From contig MNCI01000972.1 in NCBI GenBank assembly GCA_015680685.1, positions 402,752 through 466,751 of the forward strand: a DNA stretch of 64,000 bases, read 5' to 3'. Below, piece by piece: positions 1 through 9,888 of the stretch. This DNA is from Gnetum montanum. Its lineage: Eukaryota; Streptophyta; Gnetopsida; Gnetales; Gnetaceae. The notes beneath the pieces are model-generated. The model was not told the DNA's origin, did no database searches, and was given only the letters and a program-made list of their open reading frames with translations. Made by a program: the position numbers and the translations under genes. Each line of letters opens with the position of its first letter. Position 1 is the stretch's first letter.

Positions 1-2
1 AC

Positions 3-552
3 GTACCCTTCGAGTGGACCAGGGAATGCGAACGAGCTTTCCAAACTCTAAAATAGAAGCTAGTAGAAACACCCATTCTACAAGCTCTTGAATGGTCCAA
101 ACTGTTCCATGTCATGACTAATGTGTTCAACTATGCCTTAGGAGCCGTACTTACACAGTTAGATGACCAGAAACATCCTTATTACATCCATTGTGCAAGT
201 AAAAATATCGTTGGTGCACAACATAACTACACTACTACAGAAAAATAATTAATGGCTATAGTGTTTACACTAGAAAAATTTAGACAGTATGTATTGGGGC
301 ACAAAGTATTCATTCACAGATATCATAGTGCAATCCGGTTCCTCATGAATAAGCCAATGGTAAGCCCCTGTATTATATGATGGCTAGTAATCCTACAAGA
401 GTTCGATTTAACGATGTTCAATCATAAAGGCACTGAGAATGTAGTTGCTAATCATTTATCTCAGTTGCGCTGGGATGGTAAAGAGAATGAGTATCCAATT
501 TTTGATCATTTCCCTGATGAGCTCCTCTTTGCTAGTGTAGTGAATAAATAAT
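3..552 (+). pseudogene. Ty3/gypsy RT tail and RNase H (copy 1)
   Basis: This is the C-terminal end of reverse transcriptase running into RNase H of a Ty3/gypsy pol. The reading begins VPFEWTRECERAFQTLK, the usual RT-to-RNase H connection. It continues with an ALGAVLTQ strand, a CASK/LNxAQ-like motif, a LEKFRQYVLGHKVFI stretch and the ENVVANHLSQL end of the domain. In-frame stops occur after FQTLK and near TTTEK, so no functional polypeptide is possible. The orthologous segment in copy F (38956-39638, -) has the same start and end motifs. It is part of one pol reading with the integrase that follows. Confidence 0.85.
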
Positions 553-666
553 TACCCATGGAGACAAACTGGTACAGTAGCATTCTTACCTATCTCCTTA
601 CACAAAAAACACCACAAGAGCTAGACCTTAAGAAGAAATAATAGTTTCTTCACAAAGCCAAGTACT

Positions 667-1869
667 TTATGGAGATCAATGGACAACTTTACAAAGTATG
701 TCCTGATGGCTTGGTTCGATGGTGTGTTCCCAATAGAGATCAACTGAAAGTTCTCCAAGATGCTCATGAGGGCCCTTGTGGGGGTCATTATGTTGGGAGA
801 TGAATGGCCATCAAGATCCTACTTGCAGGGTATTATTAGCCTACCTTGTTCTAGGACACCCATCAATTCATCCAATCTTGTGAGCACTGTCAATGTGATG
901 GGGGAATGACTGCTAGAATGGAGGGTCCACAACAATGGATTTAATTGTCAGAACCCTTTGACATTTTGGGGAATTAATTTCATGGGGCTCATTACACCAA
1001 TGTCCAATGGAAAAGAATACATCATAGTTGCCGTAGACTACTTAACAAAATCGGCTAAAGCAATTGCCGTTAAAGATTGCACATCATCTACAACTGCACG
1101 ATTTGTTCAACAACAAGTCATCAATAGGTTTGGTGTGCTTTGTGCACTTATCTTAGACAATGGAGCACACTTCACAGGTGCAACTTTTCAGAAGTTAATG
1201 CAACGCTTAGGGTTGAGCACAAATTGACTACACCATACCACCCCAAGCAAACGGTCAAGCCAATGTCACCAACAGGGAGATTACTAAGATACTAACTAGA
1301 ACCATTAGCAAGTGTAGGCGAGATTGGAGCACTAAACTGAATGATGCTCTTTGGGCATACCGCTCCACATGGAAACTCCCTATAGGCTACTCTCCCTACG
1401 AGTTAGTGTATGAAAAATTTCCAATGCTCCCTATCCAAACTGAGCTCCGTACAGTAGCCACGGCATGTGACCTCAACCTTGACCTTGATCTAGCACAAAA
1501 ACAAAGGTTGATGACTCTTAACTTGCTAGATGAGAACTGACTAGCTACCCTGTCATCTAATGAGTTGCACAAGGAATTTAATAAATAACATCATGACCTA
1601 AAAATTAGGAAAGTTAAGTATCAACTAGGAGATAAGGTTCTCTACTGGAACCCCACACATGTGTCACAACGTACCAAATTTCAAACACTGTGGGAATGAC
1701 CTTACATTATCTATGCAACTTTTCCTTTAGGACCCATGAGCATATATAAACTTGAGAGCCTAGATAAGAGACTGTTAGTCAACGTGCAACAAACAAAACC
1801 TTTCCATAAGTTTAGGATAGCTAGAACATATGCTACCTTTGTAGGTGGGCAACCTTGCTCATTATTTTA
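667..1869 (+). pseudogene. Ty3/gypsy integrase (copy 1)
   Basis: Integrase inserts retrotransposon cDNA into the chromosome. The zinc-binding N-terminus is readable: HEGPCGGHY supplies the His pair and CEHCQCDG the Cys pair. The catalytic core follows. WGINFMG stands where the first Asp is expected (copy F reads WGIDFMG), LDNGAHF carries the second Asp, and the third acidic residue lies in the NREITKI segment. The C-terminus has the YQLGDKVLYWNPTH and DKRLLVNVQ segments of the chromodomain-less gypsy type. Stops and at least one frameshift (near 1225, after LGLSTN) inactivate it. The longest open stretch is 958-1227. The Asp-to-Asn change fits the general G-to-A decay of the window. Confidence 0.87.
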
Positions 1870-1886
1870 GATCTCCTCCATCCAAC

Positions 1887-1905
1887 TTAGTCATGGGGGA
1901 GATGG
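1887..1905 (+). promoter_or_regulatory. Internal polypurine-tract-like motif, copy 1, first
   Basis: TTAGTCATGGGGGAGATGG lies just after the end of integrase. It is almost identical to the tract that directly abuts the 3' LTR in copy A (14701-14714), where it should prime plus-strand DNA synthesis. Its role at this internal place is inferred. Confidence 0.55.
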
Positions 1906-2945
1906 CCACCTTGGCTAACCATTAAAGGCCCTCAGTTCTTTTTAAATTTTTGTTTTACACATTTTTGTTTTGCACATTTCTTTAATCCTTTTTGTTCTTG
2001 TTTTACACCATCATTCATATTTTTACCATATCTTTATGTGATTACATTATTTTGTTCATCACCCAATAAGTATTCATGATGGTGGCATGAATAATATCAT
2101 ATTGATTGCTAATGTTTGGATTTTACCTTTGAAGTATGATGATTGATATTAAGGTATGGTTCTTTTAATTAAACAGGCAATGAGTCCATGTTGTTCATAC
2201 ATCCATAAAATCCTATGGTCTCCCTTGGCTTGGAACTGTATAGTCCCTTTCTCTAATAAAACTGTTAATGAATTGTTGGTTGGGTCTCAAACTAAGGAAG
2301 GATGAAAAGCATGAAAAGGGTGTGACTTCAAGGGGATTCAATGTAGTTGTTTTGGCTATTCTCTTGAGTGCTTGGATGCTTTTTCCTTGGGTTTTTTGCC
2401 ATTTTGACTATTCATCAAATCATTAGAACCTGAGTACATAAAAATACGTCTTTTCATGGTGTGGTTCTCATGCAAAAAATACAAAAAAAAAAATAGTGAG
2501 AATTCAAAGAACACCCCTTAGACACAATAATGAACTTGGGCTACACACACTAGTTATGGCATTGGAAAGACATGTTACCCATGCTTGAAAGTTTCCTCTA
2601 ACTAAGGCCCTTTCTCACTTCCTGATTCTCCATCTCGCTCTCCTCGAAATGGTGGTGACTTTCTGTAGAGGAATTCATATTTCTTCAAGAGGATAGGTTG
2701 GTCAAATGTGTTTATGCGAGGTAATTGTCAGGGCATCAAAGGCATGAGCCTGCTTTGGGGAGGACCCACTGGCATTCCTTTTTGGTGCATTTGTTAACTT
2801 CTTTTCCTTAAAAATTTTCTGTAATCAACAATTTTTTGTTTCATCCATCCATAACATCCATTTTATTGGCGTTGCCATTGTTACTTTTTCTCCACCTTTC
2901 TTATTCCTTATCTTTTTCCATCCTATTGCTACTAGAGGTTCGCTC

Positions 2946-2964
2946 TTAGTCATGGGGGCTTGGG
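2946..2964 (+). promoter_or_regulatory. Internal polypurine-tract-like motif, copy 1, second
   Basis: TTAGTCATGGGGGCTTGGG is the second internal copy of the motif. It lies about 130 bases upstream of the mini-intron that precedes the third ORF. Copies A (11477) and C (57503) have it in the same relative place, and copy F has a weakened version (17683-17700, - strand). Confidence 0.5.
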
Positions 2965-3077
2965 CACAAAAGTTTTCAATTTTTCCTAACCCCTACACCT
3001 TAGGTAGTCACCAGTGTTAAAACTCTAGAATTAGTATCTGCCATAACCACAACTCAACCAATGCACTTTACATCGAG

Positions 3078-3142
3078 GTAAGGTATCAATTACATTGTGA
3101 TTTATCTACCCTCACTCATTTGTGACTGTGTTGTGTGTGAAG
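3078..3142 (+). other. Conserved 65-nt intron before the third ORF (copy 1)
   Basis: The donor is GAG|GTAAGGTATC and the acceptor region is TTGTGTGTGAAG, directly followed by ATG at 3143. In copy F the same intron is also exactly 65 nt, with acceptor TTGTGTGTGCAG; in copy A it is 60 nt. The acceptor here reads AAG, which is still usable. Position and conservation suggest splicing to an ORF in env position, as proposed for Athila-type elements. Splicing itself is inferred. Confidence 0.6.
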
Positions 3143-3261
3143 ATGACAATCATAAAACAATGGACTAGTCCTGGAGGAAACACTCAGGATGGACCAGAAC
3201 TAGAACGTTTACGAAAGGAGCAAGATTGGTGGATGAAAGGAGAAATATGATTTTAGCATAT

Positions 3262-4023
3262 TGATGAACCGCAATATCGTGGCCTATCTTCTTGCCTATA
3301 AATAATAGGCAGCGCCCTTGGTTTCCATATTAGAAAGTTAGTCCCTTAGCCAAAATCATGTCATTTTTTCCCTCCAGAGTTAGAATTATTTTTGTGTACC
3401 CACAATAGGAGTCATAGAGTGAACAGATCTTTATTCAAGTATTATGTACATGGGCACACTTTGTGTATAGCAATAAAGATGAACTTTATGATAAACCTTG
3501 CAGCATAAAAAATAGATTAATTAGTGTTAATTATTATTTAATGCTTTCCTAGTTAACTAACGATCTCTCTCACCCTGCAACTCTCTTAGTTAAATACACT
3601 CAGTACAACCACTTTGAGCATGCGTGTAGTGCTTGGTAACCCAATGACGATTAGCGTTTGGTAATCCTAGTAGTGTTGCACTAGTTCAGGATGTGTATGG
3701 CAAGTGGGAATGGATACTGGTGTTAGGAGTAATTAGAACTTAGTTAATGAGTAGTTAAATTAGTTTAGCTACTTAGTTATCTCTCTCTCCCCCTCCTTAC
3801 TAGCGTAGGATATAAAACACACAAAAGCCATAAAAATCATATGCCTCAAGCTTACTTAACCATACAAACATGACATACAAGTAAGTTTGGGAAGCCAATG
3901 ATTAACCAACCTATTATTGTTCCACAAAGGTGCATAGGCAGTTAGTCCTTGGAATTCGACCGGATTGTGCATGAAACACTCATATTCGTATGGTTGAGCA
4001 TAGGAGTACATCACCGCTCATCA
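3262..4023 (+). repeat. 3' LTR of copy 1
   Basis: It starts TGATGAACCG and ends CGCTCATCA, like the other LTRs of the family. The TATA box TATAAATA is at 3297-3304, downstream of one remaining AATATCG half-site of the GATATC array. The 3' portion shares the CGTATGGTTGAGC block near the end with copies A, B, C and F. At 762 bp it is about 100 bp shorter than the fullest LTRs. Confidence 0.85.
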
Positions 4024-6739
4024 CATATGATCATGTAGTGCACTTTGTAAAGATTCTGTAGACTCAAACAAAATTTAATTTAGAATCTATATCTGATTGT
4101 TATCGATGCATGAATGTTGAAGGCATTAGTTGAAAGTTGAAAAAGAGAAATGAACTTATAAAAATGTAAATGTAAAATTAGGGATTTTTTTTAAAAATAA
4201 AAATCATGTTTAAAAGTTCAAGTTTGATATGTCACATGAAGGTAGTTTCAGAAAGTAAGGAAAAAGGTATATAAACTTATAATCTTATATAAATCATATT
4301 TACAATACATTTTTTCCCCGCATCATCTCTGTTTTTGCTACCTTGCTTATGTATTCAAGTTTTCTATCTTTTGTTCTAAAATAGAAATCATTTTTCACTC
4401 TATTTCTTTATTTTTAAGCCAAATTTAGCACCATTCTTCTATTTCTAAACACGTAGCAAGCCCAGGTATTGTTCTGCATGTGATTCTTCCACTTATAAAT
4501 AGATTATGCCCTTCGACATGTCTCATTTTAGGTTGTGAAGGGTTTCTAGCATGTTGAGTTTAATTGAAGAGAAAACTAATTATGAGCATTAGGTAAAAAA
4601 TGAAGATAATAAGAATATTTTGAAATTTCTACCAATACAATAAGAAAGCTTATTTAACTTTCCTTTGCATGTGGCTTTCCTATTTTATTATGGGTTTTCT
4701 ACTTTCTAGTTTTTCATTTTTCTTCTATTTCTAGTTTTATTGTGGATTTAATTAGGTTTTGCCAAATTTTGTTAGTTTGGGCATATTTTTATATGGAAAT
4801 TTGTATTATAATCTTGTCAAGACCATTTTCTATCTTTGTGGTAAACTTTTGAAATTGTGAAAAGTTTTCCCCACTTGCTTCTCAAATATTTTATGATATT
4901 TTGGATCACCTATTGATATAAAAATGATTTGGTGATAATTTTTATAGAATTTTGACTATTGTGGATGTTTTAGCTATTTTGAAAATATTTTGGATTTTTG
5001 AAATAAAATAATGATATTTATATGATCAAATTTGCTTAATTAGTAGTGGTAGCCACAAATCTTTTAAATGCCCCTATTTTCATGTAGTAGTAAAGTGTCC
5101 TTTAGTGAGACTGACCCCATGGGAATAAGGGTTTGAATAGATTTATTACGTTAGATTTTGATTCATAAGTTCATGTGAGGCTAGAAAACTAGCTAAGACT
5201 AATGCACTGAGTAGTTGAGTCTAGTGGTGTATGGTGAGACATAGTTAACATCTATCTTTTCGATGATATGTGTTTCTTGGTCATTAAGGATGTTAATAGT
5301 GAGGCTATTGCCAAGACTTGGCCATAAATGACTTGTTTGGATTTACAAGGATAATCCAATAATAGCATTGAGGTTATTCCAAGACCTATCATTGTGTCCC
5401 TTTAGTAGTGAGGATAACCAAAAACTAGTCTTCAGATATGCCTAGATGAAATATATAATCTTTGAATTTTTGTTGAAATTTTTTTTGATATCTTGGTTAT
5501 TAAATAATTAAAAGAATAATATAGTAATAGTAGTAAGGTTATTCCAAGATGTAGTGGTATATTTTTTTAGTAGTAAGGATAACCAAGAGCTAGCTTTTGG
5601 ACATGCCTAGATAAAATATATATTCTTTAAATTTTTAGAAAATTTGTAGCAATTTTTGGACTTCAAAGCATTTGAAATATTTAATTATAAACCTTTATGT
5701 AGCTTGTATCGTAAGACTTTTCACATAGAACCTTTATGCTCCATGAAGAAAAATAAAATAACCTTTCTTATTTAAGTTGTTCTTACTTCTTTAACATTTC
5801 AATAAAGAGAGCCTAGACTAGCCATTGAAAGACTTAAAGAGTGACATGGGACAAAAGGTGGATCAATTCTATACAATATGAACCATCTAACTTTGAAAAA
5901 TAATTTTTGTATATTTTTTTTATGTAGAATAGAAACCTTGTGTGCTTTTTGGATACTTGAGCCATGTACTTATTTTTGCAAATAAATAATAAAATATAAT
6001 ATATATGAAATTGTTGTTTATGCCATTTGGATTGGTACATACTATATGTTCGAGAAAAATTAATATTATTTATTATATATTACTATTTTATTTAATTATT
6101 ATTTTTAATTGTAATATTTAATGTAATAAGCTTCAAACGTGAATATCCTTATTTCTAGATGTTTGATTGAGGCAAAACAAGTATCATTGAAATTTTTGTT
6201 TTACATACTATTTTGTAATGTAGTTAGTGAAATTTCTTAACATCTATGGTTTTATAGTTGTGTATATTTCTATTTTTCAATAGAGAAATTTTAGTTAATT
6301 ATATCTGTGAGTAATATAAAATTTTTCTATGTTGTATTGCTCTACTATATTTATAATTCTATTCAATAATTTTTAGCTATTTTACAACTTCTTTTTAAAT
6401 TACTAAACCAAGGTTAAATCCATATCATTGGGATTTCATAGTACTTCTATTAGTTATTTATAGGATTTTCTAGATGATTAATAGTTGTGTTACACAAGAT
6501 AAGATAAGGAAATTTTTAGAATGATAAGAAAAATAATAATAATAACTTCCAAAAGATAGAATTATTAAAAACTAATTACACATGCTTAATCTAAAGCAAG
6601 AGAGGACATAAATACAAAAATTATTACTTTAAATTGAAAAATCCAAAAGTCATCTATGCTTAGCTAAAGGTTATACAAATAAAAGTAGAAAATAGAAGAA
6701 GAAAACTCCAAAAAATGATTAAAGATTAGATCAAATTAA
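4024..6739. other. AT-rich unassigned stretch, perhaps 5' part of the copia scaffold
   Basis: I recognise no gene here. The stretch is strongly AT-rich and full of stops in all frames. It lies between the 3' LTR of copy 1 and the first readable copia pol sequence, so it may hold the copia 5' LTR, leader and gag. I found no convincing tRNA-iMet-type primer binding site. An imperfect tandem duplication at 5371-5650 is listed separately. Confidence 0.4.
5371..5650. repeat. Two-copy imperfect tandem repeat, about 165-bp period
   Basis: AGGTTATTCCAAGA at 5371 recurs at 5536. Each copy is followed by TTTAGTAGTRAGGATAACCA, then by ATGCCTAGATRAAATATAT and TCTTTRAATTTTT. A weaker third start (AGGCTATTGCCAAGAC) is near 5302. 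This is typical of a non-coding leader or LTR; no function is assigned. Confidence 0.6.
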
Positions 6740-7152
6740 CCAAGTAATCAACAACCAAATTCCAATTATAGGTGATGTATCCTTATCTTTTAATGATTTT
6801 GTGAAAAGAATGAATCACATGGAATGGGTGATTGATTCCAATATACAAGGCATATCATAGGAAATACAAAGATGTTAAAATTCATGAATTCATCAATAAC
6901 TAGAGGAGCTACAACAACAACTAAATATTTCAACAGTTACAAAGCAATTAGAGAGGTTGATATAGAGATAAATTGGATACTTGTAAAATTAAGGATTATT
7001 ACTATGCCCTAGAAGTAAAAGGATACAACTTACTATCTATTATTGAATTGGCAAGATCAAGAAAGTATATGATATTTAGAAAATAGAAGGATGATCAAGT
7101 CCATTGTAAAATTATAGATCAAAGAAAATACAAGGTGATTGCTAATGGAAGG
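6740..7152 (+). pseudogene. Ty1/copia protease to pre-integrase fragment
   Basis: This is the first readable piece of the copia scaffold. HMEWVIDS resembles the active-site entry of copia protease, with the residues after DS degenerate. About 90 codons later NLLSIIEL and MIFRK match the conserved copia block that precedes the GAG-pre-integrase domain, followed by KIIDQRKYKVIANGR. The piece stops at the GAAGG target site where copy A inserted and continues at 15591 after it. Many stops are present. Confidence 0.7.
7148..7152 (+). other. Target site duplication of copy A, left
   Basis: GAAGG stands directly before the 5' LTR and again at 15591-15595 directly after the 3' LTR. The 5-bp length is normal for a gypsy integrase. 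Removing copy A and one GAAGG rejoins the copia reading. Confidence 0.9.
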
Positions 7153-7793
7153 TGATGAGTCATGAATTTGTTGGCCGCAATATCACAGCCTAGACATGAT
7201 ATCGCATATGCGATATCGTAGCCTATCTCCTCATCTATAAATAAGAGGTAGGTAGATCTGGTAGGTAGTTTTTTAGAGTTTTTAGAGTTTAAGTTTTCAA
7301 TAATTTTTTAGTACATTAGTTTTTCCTCTCAACCCTTCTCCCAGTGCATGCCCATAGTGTGGTGATTGTAATTGTACGACATCCTTATTCAAGTGTGACG
7401 TACTTGGACATGCACATGTCGGCAATAAAGATCAAGATTACTTCATCATTGTAGCATCCACTTAACTTAATTATCTATTTATTTAATTGCTATTTACTGC
7501 TTTCTTAGTTAATATCTCTTCACCCTTATCTCCTAGTAACGCGGAATGAGTACAACCTAATCACGAGCGAACTTAGGCCATGTGCTTGGTAATCCCAATG
7601 GTAGTCATGCATGAGGNNNNNNNNNNNNNATATGTGACAAAGCTAATACTAGTCTAGGTGGAAAGATAGCGAACTACGATCTATGAATAACTATCTAGAT
7701 GCCACAACTAGTCTGTCTATGAAGTTCGATCGGATCGCATGCGAAGCACTCGTATTCGTATGGTTGAGTGTAGGGGTACCTTGCCACTCATCA
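7153..7793 (+). repeat. 5' LTR of copy A (contains a run of Ns)
   Basis: It starts TGATGAGTCATG and ends CCACTCATCA. TATAAATA is at 7236-7243, with two GATATC palindromes and an AATATC upstream. The run of 13 Ns at 7617-7629 replaces roughly 180 bp that are present in the 3' LTR. The 3' LTR also has one more GATATC unit, which accounts for the rest of the length difference (641 against 876 bp). Confidence 0.92.
7617..7629. other. Assembly gap (13 Ns) in the 5' LTR of copy A
   Basis: Comparison with the 3' LTR shows that about 180 bp are absent here, far more than 13. Confidence 0.9.
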
Positions 7794-7794
7794 T

Positions 7795-7812
7795 TGGTGT
7801 TGTTGCCAGGGA
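7795..7812 (+). promoter_or_regulatory. Primer binding site, tRNA-Asp type (copy A)
   Basis: Two bases after the LTR, 14 of 18 bases match TGGCGCCGTTGCCGGGGA, the complement of the 3' end of plant tRNA-Asp. All four differences are transitions. Copies F, B, C and D have the same site with 16, 15, 15 and 13 matches. Confidence 0.8.
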
Positions 7813-7933
7813 CGGTGCTAGTTATCTAGATTCATTATATCATACAAGGTCGCTGTACAAGAATTAACGATATATCTTTTAGGAAGAAATAATTATAAAA
7901 GTTACATATAAACTCACACACAATTGCACAACC

Positions 7934-9888
7934 ATGCCTCTCCTACAAGACTATGATAATGCCATACCTAGTGAGGAAATTCATTGGAGAACCAATGAAT
8001 TATATGACAATGAAGATTGGAGTACACAATCTGAGGTGGGGGTTTCTTATAAACATAAACAAAAGCAACATTGTTCCAACACATGAAAGCATAAATTACT
8101 CAATGACGATGAACCCCTACTGGGCACCACAAGCCTAACGCAAACACAAGAGGTTGTTCAAATCTCCCGTAGGCATCGTAAAGAGAGCAGCCTACCCAAG
8201 CTCAATTTAAACAACTTTTCCAATTTCTCAGGAGGCTATGACTTAGATCCACAACAACATTTACAAGCCTTCTACGATGCTTGTGCATGGAACAAAATTG
8301 ATAACAGTTGGCAAATACTTAAGCTCTTTCCTATGACACTCGTTGGCCAAGCAAAAGTATCGTATAGATCGTTAAAACCAAATTCAATATGACGTTGGAC
8401 AACAATGGTAGAACTCTTTAACAAAAGATATCAAACCTACGCAAGAGTGTTGGCCATGAGGAAACAAATCTAGGAGTGGAAACAAGCACAACATGAACCC
8501 TTGGACATGGCCTTAGAAAGATATTATGCACTGTTAAGCAATTTTCCAGGCCATGAGTTCTCCGAGGAAAGGCTAATGTACCATATCATTGATGGGATTT
8601 GTGATGCAATAAGAGAAACCCTAGGGATTTATGCCCAAGGTCAACTATACGAACTACGAATCCATTAATTCCAAGAGCTTATTATGTGGGTAGCAAAAGA
8701 AGTAAGAGAAATGGCTAGATGGGGAAGTGTTGAAAAACATCAACAGGACCAAAATCTCAACTTAACAGAGGTCCACGATCATAAAAATGAGAAATCAACC
8801 TATCTCAAGGAGGAAGAACCATCTTTGCTAGTACAACAATCATTAGAGGAAGTCGAGGCAAAGATCAATAAGATGTTGGAATGGACACATAAAAAGTGTG
8901 GAGAATATATTGATATTCTTGAAGATAGTGTTTTGACAACCCGAGAAGTAGGACAAAATATCATTAGACAATCGGAAAGAAGGGATGAGGAAGATAAGGA
9001 CTCAACTGCCAATCATACATATGAATGCAATATTTTCCTTTACAATCACCCCAAGGGCTAGTGCCCAATATTGTTACATTTATATGAGCATTGGGGAAGC
9101 ATATTACACATAGAGTTCGTATCGAGATACTGTGTTCGATCACAGTGGCAACAATCCCAGCTGTGGGGGAAGCCATCCATAAACTAGAGACACCCTTCAA
9201 ATCATCTGAATCTAAATGCTTATCTAGTCCAACATCCTATTTCCCCAACTGGGTCAACATACTCTATCTCGCTGCATTATCATTCTCCTCAATACTATCA
9301 TCCCATGTCTTCAACACAACCACTACCTTGCGTACCTTACACTTCTTCTAAATTTTAACATTCTCACCCTTTCCCTCCTTCTACATTGCCACCAACTGTT
9401 CCTGAAGTGTTTGCACCACAGCAAAAACCCACGAATGTTACTTGTGCTACTATTGCCAATAGCAGTGAGAGATCTCATCAACATCAAAAGTTTCCCTTCT
9501 TTAAACATGATTGTAGGAAGGGACAACACAATTTCAAGGCCATTGTATTCTCCAACTCAGTACAAGTCCAACATTGTGGTACATCCTTTCCTCGAACCCA
9601 ACGCCTTGTGTCATTGCACCAGGGCCACCAATTAACACTCCAACAACCACATGGCCCAATCCTTGCATTCCATCTTATGGTCTCAAGTATCATAGTGGGT
9701 CAACTCTTTACCAGGGAACCACATCTTATAAATTGCCCCACTATGCTTACTATAATCAAGTGTGTGAACCCCAATGGGGTAAGTATGACCAAGTTTCAAT
9801 ATTTCCAACATGCAAGGATCCTCATCTTTCATTTATTAGTCCTCGCCATGCTCAACTATTTAGTTATGGGGAATATCCCCCATTCTAA
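7934..9888 (+). pseudogene. Gag polyprotein of copy A
   Basis: Gag packages the element RNA. ATG at 7934 is the first start after the primer site and gives MPLLQDYDNA. The retrotransposon gag domain spans about 8170-8690: LNNFSNFSGGYDLDPQQHL, then a W/Y-rich core, then IIDGI and TLGIYAQGQLYELRIH. A helical charged linker follows (8700-9000), then the degenerate zinc knuckle CNIFLYNHPKG, then a Pro/Tyr/Ser-rich tail. The frame is kept from 7934 to about 9580 with only in-frame stops; one frameshift then moves the tail into the frame of 9574-9888. Unlike copies C, D and F it lacks the long serine/arginine-rich N-terminus, so A and B form a subfamily. Confidence 0.85.

Larger units (their letters stand above)
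1870..3261 (+). other. Non-coding 3' region of copy 1 between pol and LTR
   Basis: No gene is visible. The same region occurs in every copy of this family (A 9900-11480, F 17119-19035, B 47060-48440, C 56090-57520), including those that lost pol. Shared landmarks are a T-rich stretch after the first AGTCATGGGGG motif, a TTTGGGGAGGACCCACT block near 2755, a second AGTCATGGGGG motif at 2946 and a short intron just before the ORF in env position. That ORF is here only a stub of about 35 codons beginning at 3143 and ending before the LTR. Confidence 0.75.
1..4023 (+). mobile_element. Athila-like Ty3/gypsy copy 1, 5' part outside window
   Basis: The order is RT tail, RNase H, integrase, a 1.4-kb non-coding 3' region and a 3' LTR. 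The LTR termini, the internal AGTCATGGGGG motifs and the protein sequence match copies A, F, B, C and D further along, so this is the same family. Gag, protease and most of RT lie upstream of base 1. Internal stop codons show that the copy is dead. Assignment to the Athila group rests on the tRNA-Asp-type primer binding site and the spliced ORF in env position seen in the sister copies. Confidence 0.88.

Noticed and set aside
4024-6739. Possible host gene or LINE in the AT-rich stretch
   Set aside because: No frame longer than about 70 codons, no recognisable motif, no splice-site pattern, and it joins copia sequence on the right.
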